From Chloroflexota bacterium (GTDB lineage: Bacteria; Chloroflexota; Dehalococcoidia; Lucifugimonadales; UBA2962), in contig PAAV01000055.1 in NCBI GenBank assembly GCA_002699485.1, positions 47,278 through 111,277 on the forward strand: a DNA stretch of 64,000 nt, written 5' to 3'. The notes beneath the pieces were generated by a model that searched no databases, was not told where the DNA came from, and worked only from the letters and a program-made list of their open reading frames with translations. The position numbers and the translations under genes were made by a program. Each line of letters begins with the position of its first letter. Within the stretch, counting starts at the first letter, position 1. Shown here in pieces: positions 8,748 to 18,300 of this stretch.

Positions 8748-11700
8748 TGGCAAATAGTTCAATTTCTAGAACAGGAACATTTACATCGAGTGGAAGTGCT
8801 GGTGGTTCGGGAACATATGATTATTCAGGAACATCTGGATATTCTGGTACAGACTATTATTCTAATGATGATTTTAAAAATGGTTCTATTTTTACAGATA
8901 TTGATGATAGACTTTCTATAACATTTTCAGAAGAAGTTGTTAATACCTCTGTAACTGTTTTTAATAAAGATACTGAGTTGCCAGATGATGCACAAAATAA
9001 AAAGGGTGCTATTGGATTGACACATATTGTTTCAAGTACAACTGGAGATACATCTGATAGTAATAATTTAAAAGCCTTAAAATTAACTTCTCTTCCAGCA
9101 AATATAAAAGGAGATGATCACGAAGCTGATGCAACTCAAGAATTTGTAGAAATGGCTTCTATTCCTTCTACAGAAGATAATAAAAGGTATATATTTACAC
9201 CAAAAGCAAATCTTTCTTCTAATACAACTTATTTTTTAAGAATGGATCCTGCTAATATACTTGATTCAAGTGGAGCAGGAATTAGTTATACTACTGAAAA
9301 AGGTTTTGTTACAGATAATACACAAAGTTTTGTAACTACAGAAGATTATTATGATGGGTTTTCAATACAAATTGAAAAGGTTGATTTGTCTTCAGGAGAA
9401 ACAGAACCTAATGCTGATGGTGTAACTGATCCTCAAGCTGATTCTTTATCTTTGTATCGATCAGATGGAACAGTTTCTTTAGCAACTACTTTAAATATTC
9501 AATCTATAGAAGGAACAAAATTAAATTATCAATTAGATCCTACTTCATATAAAATGAACGTTGCTTATACTGCTACTGATCCTATAGTAATTTCAAGTGT
9601 AAATCATGGATTAGTAGATAATGATAAAATAAGTGTTTATGATGTAGTGAGTGGAAATACAGTTAGAACAGGAAAGTATACAGTAACAGAACTTACTTCA
9701 GATACATTTTCTATTCCTATAGATGGCACAGGAAGTATTGCTGGTAGATTGAATTTTTATAGAAATGTAAATAAAAATGATTTATTTAAATGGAGTGAAA
9801 GCAAGGATGAAGGACCAACAACAACAAATTATGTTGTAAGAAAAAAAGCATTATCTGTTCCTAAAACAAGTAAAGTAACTATTGATGATAAGTTCTTACA
9901 GGCTGAAATTAAAACTAAAGCAACAAGTGATGGATCAATAGACGAACCAGCAACAGGAAGAATAGGAAAAATAATAAAAATAGATGACTCTGGAATTATA
10001 TCATTTGTTGCTGTTGATAAATCAGCCCATGGTGGTAAAATTATATCTTCTACTTTTGTTAATAATTCTATAATAGATATTTCAACTTCTAAGAATGACA
10101 TTAGATTTCATATAAAAGCAAATACTTCTCCAGATCATAATGTACATCCTTTTCATTCTTCTGCACCTAAAGTAATTTCTACTTTTCCCGAAGATGGGGA
10201 ATCATTTCCAAGAAAATTGATAGTTACACAAATTGTAAGAAGAGGATCTATTGCTATTGTGTCTACAAATCAGCCTCATAATTTATCTAAAGATGATTAT
10301 ATACAAATTGTTGATTCTACTCAACTCATTTATAATAAAACAACAAAAGTATTGCTTGTTGGATCATCAAATACTTTTCAATATGATATGGGTTCACTAA
10401 GTGATTTTACAAATGTACAAAGTCCTGCTCCTGGAAACCCGAAACTTGAAATTAGTGATGATGAGGGTGTTACTTATGCAGAAAGATATAATGCTATATT
10501 CGTAAATTTTAGTCAATCTATGAACACAAGTACTGTTACTGTTGCAAATAATACTCATTTAATTTCTGCAAATGGAACAAGTGCCGTATATACTGGTGGA
10601 CAAGATTCTGCTTCAAGCACAATACATTTATCAGATGATGGATTTGAAACAATTGAAAATTGTGTTTCAGTAACAGCAAGTGCGGGTAATTCTGTTTTTG
10701 CAATTGTTCCTGAAATTCTTAAAGCAAGACACGATTATAATATAAAAGTTAAAACAGATATTCAAGATTTGGGTCAAACAAATTGTCTTTATCAATTTGT
10801 AACAACTGAAGGAATTACTACTGGACAGAAAGTTATAGATCCACAGACTGGTCAAGAAACAATATATTCAAAAGACGAAGATCCTCCGAAAATTAAAAGA
10901 ATAACTTTTCCAACAGCCGATGATGATCTTATTGTAGAAAGTGCTAATATAGCTGAAATAACTGCCCATTCAGATTTTTATCATACAGCAATGCCCCTCA
11001 GTACGTTAATGACTTATGGTGTTAAGATTCAATTTTCTGAAAGTATGAAAATAAATTCAGTAACTACTGCAACATCTAATACAGATCCTACAGGCACAGT
11101 ATTGCTGTCTGCCGATGATTTTAGTACAGTTGTTCAAATGGCTACAGATCCAGTTGTAACAACAACTGATGAAGAGAATGATACTTTTACTGTTAAACCT
11201 ATAGCAAATGTATCTGCAAATGCTGTTTATACTTTAAAAGTTTTAAAAGGTGTTACTGATGATTCACCAGAAGAAAATCGAATGGAACAAGATAATGTGA
11301 TGTCAATAAAAGTTCTTACAGTAGATGCCCCTCCTGCAAGTGCTAGTAATTATTATTCTCCTGGAGAAATTATATCTGGAGTTAGAACACTAACAATTAA
11401 AGCAAATACAGGAGTACTAACTTCAGGATTAACTGCTGGAGATACGTTTTTGGGTTTAACTTCAAAAGGCAAGGGTAAGGTTTTAGATTTTACTTTAGAT
11501 TCAGGAGATATAGAAAATATTAGATATACAGAATTATCTGGTGCTGATGGATCTATTAGACCTTTGAGACCTGGTGAAATTTGTAAAGTAAGCGATACTG
11601 TTAATTTTACAATTGATAATGTTGCAATAACTGATCCTCCAGAAGGAAATGTTGTTTCTTTTACTTCAGGAACAAGAAAATTAATTTATAGAGATAGGAG

Positions 11701-12661
11701 AGCAGATAATGAATTTGTATCTGCAAGTTCTAGTGCAGAAAGAATTGTAGGAAGATCATCGAATGGATATGCTTTTGCAAGTAGTTCTGGTAGTGAAGGA
11801 ATAGTAGAACCAGGAATTAAAACTGCTACAACTGGACTTGTAGCAAATGTATTTTTTAGTGATGGTTCAAGTTTAGTGTCTCCTATAGATGGAAATCTAA
11901 CTGGTATTGATGAAAGATCAAATCTTACTGTTAAGTTTACTCAAACAATGAATGTTGAAAGTATTAATTTTAATGCAGTTGATTCAATAGTAAGAGATCC
12001 TTATAATATATTGCTTTCTTATGATAGTAATTTTGGTAATACAATACCACTGAGTACGAATTTTACAAGTTCAAATAATGATACTGTATTTGAATTCCAA
12101 CCAGCAATATTGTCAAATACAAGTTTACAATTAACACAAGATAAGAATCTTTATGCTAAGGTAACACAGACAGCAAAAAATCTGGGTGATATGAATTTGG
12201 CAAGTGTTTTTGCTCCTTCAAATTATGCTAATACTGTTACAAATGTTGATTTTAAAGCAATAGATGCTTCTGTTTTTACTACAGATGGAGAAGAAATAAA
12301 ATTAGGAACAGGAACTTCTATTTCTATGCCTAATCAATCTTCAATAATAGCAAGATCAACTCTTGTTATTATTCATTTTAACGAGGTTCCTGATCTGGCA
12401 GATTTTGACATGGCTGGGTCGGGATATGAAATAGAATTATCAACTGTCAGTAATTTTGCTTCAGGTTTCTATTCAGGTACAGCAACTTTAACAAAACAAG
12501 GCAAATATGGAACAGAAATACATATTAGACTTTCTGTAGGATTAACGGCATCAACTCAGCATTATTTAAGAGTTGTGGGTAGTGTAGGCGGAAGTAGTGA
12601 AGGCGGAAAAGCAATTGATACAACTACCCAATATTTCAATTCATTTACAACTTCATCATAA
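8747..12661 (+). CDS. Ig-like (SbsA/Big_5-type) repeat tail protein
   Basis: This 1304-residue protein is built from repeats resembling bacterial Ig-like domain 5 (SbsA type), which carry the strand pattern h-x-h-x-F-S-[EQ]-x-M. Copies occur near residues 54 (LSITFSEEV), 590 (AIFVNFSQSM), 758 (GVKIQFSESM), 1062 (NLTVKFTQTM) and 1205 (TLVIIHFNEV), each followed by a Thr/Asn-rich beta stretch ending in a Y-x-L or Y-x-x-K strand. Two further small modules near 288 and 512 (HGLVDNDKISV, HNLSKDDYIQI) resemble modules in the gp7-like and DUF4815-like proteins. The first 40 residues are a Gly/Ser/Thr/Tyr linker. Such repeats usually act as spacers or host-surface binders. It sits in the baseplate operon, so it is probably a peripheral virion protein. 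Confidence 0.7.
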   Translation: MANSSISRTGTFTSSGSAGGSGTYDYSGTSGYSGTDYYSNDDFKNGSIFTDIDDRLSITFSEEVVNTSVTVFNKDTELPDDAQNKKGAIGLTHIVSSTTGDTSDSNNLKALKLTSLPANIKGDDHEADATQEFVEMASIPSTEDNKRYIFTPKANLSSNTTYFLRMDPANILDSSGAGISYTTEKGFVTDNTQSFVTTEDYYDGFSIQIEKVDLSSGETEPNADGVTDPQADSLSLYRSDGTVSLATTLNIQSIEGTKLNYQLDPTSYKMNVAYTATDPIVISSVNHGLVDNDKISVYDVVSGNTVRTGKYTVTELTSDTFSIPIDGTGSIAGRLNFYRNVNKNDLFKWSESKDEGPTTTNYVVRKKALSVPKTSKVTIDDKFLQAEIKTKATSDGSIDEPATGRIGKIIKIDDSGIISFVAVDKSAHGGKIISSTFVNNSIIDISTSKNDIRFHIKANTSPDHNVHPFHSSAPKVISTFPEDGESFPRKLIVTQIVRRGSIAIVSTNQPHNLSKDDYIQIVDSTQLIYNKTTKVLLVGSSNTFQYDMGSLSDFTNVQSPAPGNPKLEISDDEGVTYAERYNAIFVNFSQSMNTSTVTVANNTHLISANGTSAVYTGGQDSASSTIHLSDDGFETIENCVSVTASAGNSVFAIVPEILKARHDYNIKVKTDIQDLGQTNCLYQFVTTEGITTGQKVIDPQTGQETIYSKDEDPPKIKRITFPTADDDLIVESANIAEITAHSDFYHTAMPLSTLMTYGVKIQFSESMKINSVTTATSNTDPTGTVLLSADDFSTVVQMATDPVVTTTDEENDTFTVKPIANVSANAVYTLKVLKGVTDDSPEENRMEQDNVMSIKVLTVDAPPASASNYYSPGEIISGVRTLTIKANTGVLTSGLTAGDTFLGLTSKGKGKVLDFTLDSGDIENIRYTELSGADGSIRPLRPGEICKVSDTVNFTIDNVAITDPPEGNVVSFTSGTRKLIYRDRRADNEFVSASSSAERIVGRSSNGYAFASSSGSEGIVEPGIKTATTGLVANVFFSDGSSLVSPIDGNLTGIDERSNLTVKFTQTMNVESINFNAVDSIVRDPYNILLSYDSNFGNTIPLSTNFTSSNNDTVFEFQPAILSNTSLQLTQDKNLYAKVTQTAKNLGDMNLASVFAPSNYANTVTNVDFKAIDASVFTTDGEEIKLGTGTSISMPNQSSIIARSTLVIIHFNEVPDLADFDMAGSGYEIELSTVSNFASGFYSGTATLTKQGKYGTEIHIRLSVGLTASTQHYLRVVGSVGGSSEGGKAIDTTTQYFNSFTTSS

Positions 12662-12674
12662 AAAAGGAAATAAC

Positions 12675-12944
12675 ATGTTAGATGAAAACACTTTAAAACA
12701 GGGCATAGAAGAAGCATTTAAACTTGGTGCGGCCGCTGGATCATATCCAGCAGTTGCGGCACTATTAGCTAAAGCAATACACACTTATGTAAATACTGCT
12801 GAGATTAAAATACCCATAACTACTGAAGTATTGGGTTCTACTGGTCCGTGTGCAGTTGGCGCTCCTGCTGTACTTGATGGGGTGCTTGGCATAGCTAAGG
12901 GAACGGGCATAGTTCAAGCAGGACCAGGATCAGCTTTAATATAG
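12675..12944 (+). CDS. 89-residue Ala/Gly-rich protein before gp25 (unknown)
   Basis: I place the start at the ATG at 12675, preceded by AAAAAGGAA, and not at the in-frame ATG at 12597, which lies inside the preceding gene. The product begins with an Ala-rich helix (EEAFKLGAAAGSYPAVAALLAKAI, residues 12-35 in part). A beta strand, TAEIKIPITT, follows, and then a Gly/Pro/Ala-rich end (CAVGAPAVLDGVLG, then GTGIVQAGPGSALI). One Cys lies at residue 59. Its position directly before gp25 suggests a small virion or baseplate protein. The compact Gly-rich C-terminus could be a tip or spike cap, but I recognise no PAAR signature. Confidence 0.6.
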   Translation: MLDENTLKQGIEEAFKLGAAAGSYPAVAALLAKAIHTYVNTAEIKIPITTEVLGSTGPCAVGAPAVLDGVLGIAKGTGIVQAGPGSALI

Positions 12945-12954
12945 AGTAAATAGA

Positions 12955-12962
12955 ACTAAATA
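12955..12962 (+). promoter_or_regulatory. Putative late promoter of gp25
   Basis: ACTAAATA, close to the T4 late consensus TATAAATA, ends five bases before the gp25 ATG (spacer AACAT). No Shine-Dalgarno is visible. The 17 bases TAAATAAACATATGGCT recur exactly before gp8. Confidence 0.55.
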
Positions 12963-12967
12963 AACAT

Positions 12968-13444
12968 ATGGCTACAAACGCAACACAAGAAGATGTCTAT
13001 ACCTTTGATCAAGATCATCTTAATATAGATGATCCTGAAGCAATTCGTTATCTAACTTTGATGACTCCTAGGGATTTGACTTTACAATTTACTAAGAACC
13101 CTAATACGGGTGATCTTGCTTTGAAAACAGGTTCTAATGCAGTAAAGGAATCTATAAGAAATTTGATTTTAACTAAAAAAAAGGAAAGACCGTTTCAACC
13201 AGCACTTGGTTCAAGTATACTGGAATTATTATTTGAGCCAAATGATATAATTACTGAAAAATTAATTGAAGATGAAATTAGAACTACAATTGAAAATTTT
13301 GAAAGAAGAGCAGAAGTATTAGATGTAATTGTTAATGATGATAGAGAGGGACAAGGTTATCGTATTAAAATAATTTTTTCTGTCATTAATGAAAATGAAC
13401 CGGTAACATTTACAACATTTTTAACAAGAAGTAGAGGTACTTAA
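12968..13444 (+). CDS. 25: Baseplate wedge protein gp25
   Basis: The product has 158 residues (T4 gp25: 132) and belongs to the GPW/gp25 family, which also includes type VI secretion TssE. It binds gp6 and gp53 in the inner wedge and helps start sheath assembly. The key features are the DLTLQFTKNPNTGDLALKTG beta hairpin (residues 37-56), the AVKESIRNLILTKKKERPFQP segment with the conserved R-P-F core, and the long helix FEPNDIITEKLIEDEIRTTI. The start lies after a promoter-like CTAAATA with no Shine-Dalgarno, so this mRNA may be leaderless. The next gene, gp6, starts directly after the stop. Confidence 0.93.
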   Translation: MATNATQEDVYTFDQDHLNIDDPEAIRYLTLMTPRDLTLQFTKNPNTGDLALKTGSNAVKESIRNLILTKKKERPFQPALGSSILELLFEPNDIITEKLIEDEIRTTIENFERRAEVLDVIVNDDREGQGYRIKIIFSVINENEPVTFTTFLTRSRGT

Positions 13445-15313
13445 ATGGCAGAAGCTACTAAATTACGAGTTTCAGAATTAGATTTTGATCAAATAAAAAA
13501 TAATTTTAAAAGTTTTCTTAAAGAACAAGATATTTTTAGAGATTATGATCAAGATGGTTCTGCAATTTCTCAACTTTTAGATATTTTAGCATATAATACT
13601 CATTATAATGCTTTTTATTTAAACATGGTAGCAAATGAAATGTTTATTGATTCTGCCACTACTAGAAATGCTATAATATCTTTATCTAAATTATTAGGAT
13701 ATACTCCGAAATCAAGAACAGCGGCAAAAGCAAATGTAAATATATCAATAACACCCAATGATTCTCCTGCAAATATTACTGTAGCAAAAAATACAAAATT
13801 TAATTCTGTTATAAATGGAGTTAATTATACTTTTGTTACTGATAAATCATATGGAACGACTGCAAATAATGACAATTCAGTAGTTACTATTGAAAATGTT
13901 TCATTAATTGAAGGAGATCCATTAACTTTTCAATATACTGCTAATACACAAGATTCTTCACAAAGATTTACTGTTCCTAATAGAGGAGTTGATCATTCAA
14001 CAGTTACAGTTTCTATTAAAGAAAATTCTTTTACTACAACTTTATCTCCTTATACTTTAGCGACTGATCTGCTTGAAGTTAGTTCAACATCAAATGTATT
14101 CTTTATAGAAGAGGGTTCAGATTTTAAGACAGAAATAAAATTTGGAGATGGAGTTTTAGGAAGAAAATTACAAACTGGAAATATTGTTATTATTGATTAT
14201 AATATTTGTGCTGGTTTATTGGGAAATGGTGCAAATAATTTTACAGTTGCAACAACTGCTGGAGGATATTCAACTGTTAATCTTTCAACTAATAGTAATG
14301 CTGAAGGTGGCTCCGATGAAGAAACTCTTAATTCTATAAGATTTAATGCTCCTAGACATTTTAATACACAAAATCGAGCAGTAACAAAAGATGATTATAA
14401 ACGAATTATAATGAGAGATTATCCGTTAGCAGAATCTATAGTTGTATATGGTGGAGAAGAAGCAGATCCTCCTGAATATGGAAAAGTTTTTATAGGCATA
14501 AAACCTAAATCGGGACTTTATTTAACAGATTCAGTAAAAACAAATATTAAAGACAATATTCTTAAAAAATATAATGTTGCATCTATAACACCAGAGTTTG
14601 TTGATCTTGATTACATTTATGTTTTATTAACAACAACTGTTAATTTTGATTCACGAAAAACAACAAGAACTTCACAAACATTAAGAAGTAGTATTATAAA
14701 TTCTATTAATACATATGTTTCTGAAGACCTTTATCAATTTGAACAAACATTTAGATTATCAAAATTACAAACAAAAATTGATGAAACTGATTCTTCTATT
14801 TTAGGTAATGATAGTACTATTAGATTGAAAAAAATATTTACACCAACACTAGATACAAAATTGTCTTATACTTTAAGATTTAATAATGCAATTTATCATC
14901 CCCATACAGGCCACGCACCTGCTTTATCTTCTACTGCATTTTCTATAAATGATGAAAAAGATGTTTTAAGAGATGATTGTAAAATAAAAGATAAAGATAG
15001 TAAATTATTGATTTATAGAACAGATAATGAAGGAAAAGAACATACAGTTAGAGAAAATGCTGGTACTATTGATTATATAACTGGAAAAGTAGTAATAGAT
15101 TCTTTTGATCCCGCATCATATGCAGGTAATGAAATTAGTGTAACCGTTATACCTGTTTTAGGAGATGTTGCATCTTTAAGAGAACAATTGATAACAATTC
15201 AAGAAAAGGATCTTAATTTAAAAATGAATGATACATCATTAGTTCAAAAACAAGATCAAGTTACAACAGCCGAAACCTCAACATCTCAAACAACCTCAGT
15301 AAATTATAATTAA
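13445..15313 (+). CDS. 6: Baseplate wedge protein gp6 (baseplate J family)
   Basis: This 622-residue protein is close in size to T4 gp6 (660), which forms the continuous ring linking baseplate wedges. The N-terminus matches the gp6 pattern: FLKEQDIFRDYDQDGSAISQ (residues 24-43) followed by LLDILAYNTHYNAFYLNMVANEMFI, as in T4 (LNGQNEFLDYDFEGSRLN, CDLLAYNTLYIQQFGNAAVYESFM). The central part has the baseplate-J feature FGDGVLGRKLQTGNIVIIDY (about residues 233-252) and the NAPRHFNTQNRAVTKDDYK motif (about residues 300-318). gp25 precedes it and the gp7-like gene follows one base after its stop, as in the T4 wedge order 25, 6, 7. Confidence 0.92.
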   Translation: MAEATKLRVSELDFDQIKNNFKSFLKEQDIFRDYDQDGSAISQLLDILAYNTHYNAFYLNMVANEMFIDSATTRNAIISLSKLLGYTPKSRTAAKANVNISITPNDSPANITVAKNTKFNSVINGVNYTFVTDKSYGTTANNDNSVVTIENVSLIEGDPLTFQYTANTQDSSQRFTVPNRGVDHSTVTVSIKENSFTTTLSPYTLATDLLEVSSTSNVFFIEEGSDFKTEIKFGDGVLGRKLQTGNIVIIDYNICAGLLGNGANNFTVATTAGGYSTVNLSTNSNAEGGSDEETLNSIRFNAPRHFNTQNRAVTKDDYKRIIMRDYPLAESIVVYGGEEADPPEYGKVFIGIKPKSGLYLTDSVKTNIKDNILKKYNVASITPEFVDLDYIYVLLTTTVNFDSRKTTRTSQTLRSSIINSINTYVSEDLYQFEQTFRLSKLQTKIDETDSSILGNDSTIRLKKIFTPTLDTKLSYTLRFNNAIYHPHTGHAPALSSTAFSINDEKDVLRDDCKIKDKDSKLLIYRTDNEGKEHTVRENAGTIDYITGKVVIDSFDPASYAGNEISVTVIPVLGDVASLREQLITIQEKDLNLKMNDTSLVQKQDQVTTAETSTSQTTSVNYN

Positions 15314-15314
15314 G

Positions 15315-18300
15315 ATGTCAGAATATAATTGGTTAAAAGATACAGAAAATATAAAAATAGTAAATAAAGTAGCAAATTTAATTGATGATCAATTACCAGA
15401 ATTTGTTAAAGAAGAAGGTGGAAATTTTTCTGAATTTTTACAATTTTATTATAAGTGGATGGAGTCTCATGAATTAACTATTTCAACTGTGATTCAAGAT
15501 GAATATCATGTTAGATTAGAAAGTGAACAGGGGGGTTTTGTATTAGAAACAGGATTTGATCTTATATTAGAAGGAGATAGAACTAATGTAAGTGCTTATG
15601 AAAAAAATGAAATTATAACAGGAGTAACTTCAGGCGCAACTGGTACTGTTGATAGAAACACAAATACAGCATCGAGTAAAATTTATGTAACTGGAGTAAC
15701 AAAAACAGATTTTGAAGTAGGTGAATTAATAAAAGGCACAAATAATCGAACACTTGGTACTGTAACTAGCTTTCAAAAAAATCCTCTTTTTGCATCAAGA
15801 ACATTATTACAATCGAGAGATATTGATAGTACAACAACATCCATGGTGGATTATTTTGCTAAAGAATTTTTGGTAAATTTTCCATTAAATTTAAGTACAG
15901 ATAAAACGCTTTTAATAAAACATATATCTGATGTTTATAGAGCAAAAGGAACAAGTTCCTCATATGATTTTTTATTTAAATCATTATATGATATACAAAA
16001 TCTTACTTTTTATACCCCAAAAATAGATTTACTTAAACCTTCTTCGGGTAATTGGCAACAAGATCAATCTGTCAGAATTATTACTGATGATCCTATATCA
16101 TCATTTGAAAGTCATTCTGTTACAGGAAAACAATCAGGCGCAACTGGAATTGTAAATCGTCTTGAACAGTTTGCGGCTGGAGTTTTTGATATAACAGAAT
16201 TATTTTTATCAAATATTGAAGGAACATTTATTGTAGGAGAATCAGTTGAATCAAATGAAGTTGATGGTGTATCTGGTAGCGGAATAGCACAAGGATTGAT
16301 ATCTGAGATTATTATTACTAATGCAGGTTCGGATTATAAAATAAATGATAAACTTACATTTTCTGGTGGAGGAGGTGTTGAAGCAAAAGCAAAAGTTGGG
16401 GAGATTGGATCTGGTACATTAACTAATTTTACTGTATTTGATGGTGGAGATGGTTATATTGAAGGTAAAGAATTAACAGTAAATAATTTTGCTACATTGG
16501 GGACAGGATTTGAAGGAAAAATTAAAGATGCAATTGATAGTTTTACATTTTCAAAAAATGAAGATATAATAGGAAACTTTACAACAGTTACATTTAATGA
16601 TACTGCATATGAATTAAGCGGAGATGAGACAGCAAATAGTGAAGATAGATTAATTGATGCATTGGGTTTTTCAAAATTGGATGCAGGACATATTTCTACT
16701 GTAGAAACAACTGCCTCTGGAAGTGGTTATGAAGCTATTCCAAAAATATCAGTTGCAGAAACAACAACTGAAGATTTTACTGAAAGCTCTATTCGGATTT
16801 TAAATTTAAATCCAGATCCCGATGAACTTGCTACAACGAATGCGATTACAGACTTTTTTGATGCGGGAGAAAAGATCACTTCAAACAGTGGAAATAAAAT
16901 AGGAACATTTTTTGGTACTGTAAAATCAGATGATACTCTTTTAGATCCTTCTAGAATAAGAGTAAAAACAATAAAATATTTGGATCAAGATGTAACTCAA
17001 AAAATTCCAATTGCACAAAGAAATGATTTGATTGTAAATAATTCTTCTTATTTGTCATCTACAAAACCATCAGTATATCATGTAGTATTTATTTCTGGTG
17101 GTTCGGGTTCAGTAAATAAAATAAAATATAAACGAGGGATTGATGCAAGAGAAGATTTTAATAGTGCAAATAATGAGACAAATGTAGATTGGTATCCAGC
17201 AGACTGGGAAGCAGGTGTTGGTGTAGAAGTAACAGGTGGTTATCAAACATTAAATTTTAGTATTTCATCAATTACTAGGGTTGGTACACTTGCAACTGCA
17301 ACCACATATGGATATCATGGATTAGATGATGGACAAACAGTTGCTATAACAGGAGCAAGTCCTGCTGGTTATAATGGAACTGTGACAATTGCAGTACCAA
17401 GTAGCACCACTTTTACATATACTGTGGGAGGTTCTTTAACAACTCCTGCCACAGGAACTATATTATATAATGAAAATATTTCTGTAAAATTTACATTACC
17501 TTTTGGACATACTACTGATGATGAATATGCTTTTTCTACTATAGATTTTGTTTCAAATGAAGTTATTACTGGTGCTAATTCGGGAGCAGTTGCAACTGTA
17601 AATACTGGTGTTGCTTTTTCTGAGGGAGGAGATTTAGGAAATAATGCAATTGTCGGTGTTGCCGCAGGAGATGCTGGTTCTGGTTCGATTAAATCTGTTG
17701 AAATTCAAGATCCAGGAGTAGGATTCACATCTGCTCCTGTAATAACATTGCCGGGTCTTGGTGCGGAAAACGCAAATTTAACTGCAAAAATTGGTGCAAT
17801 GAGATCAGAGACAGGATTATATCTCGATGAAGATGGGCAAGTGAGTTCTAATAAAAAAATTATTGATAGTGATTTTTATCAAGATTATTCTTATTCTTTA
17901 ATTGCAAATAAACAACTTAATGAATATCAAGAAATTGTTTTTAAATTATTGCATCCTGTAGGATCAAAACTTTTTGGAGAATTTACACCTGATTCTGCTG
18001 AATTAAATTTGGGATTTGAAAGCAGATTAAAATTTGAAGATGGTGATTTAGCATTAAAAGAAGATGGTGATGATCTTTTGATGGAAGATTTTACAGATCC
18101 AAGACATGCAGTGGTATTTAATAATAATCAAAATTTAGGAACGGGAACTATTACCTTAACGGGTAATTCTGATATAGCACTTGGAGATACTACAGATTTT
18201 ACAGCAACGTATAGTGAAGGAGATCATATTGTTGTAGATGAAGAACAAAGTTTTGAAGTTTCTTATGGCGAATTGAGATTAGAAAATTATTTAGCGGGCA

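Noticed and set aside
12597..12944. Longer version of the small gene before gp25
   Set aside because: The extra 26 codons lie inside the preceding gene. The ATG at 12675 has a Shine-Dalgarno.
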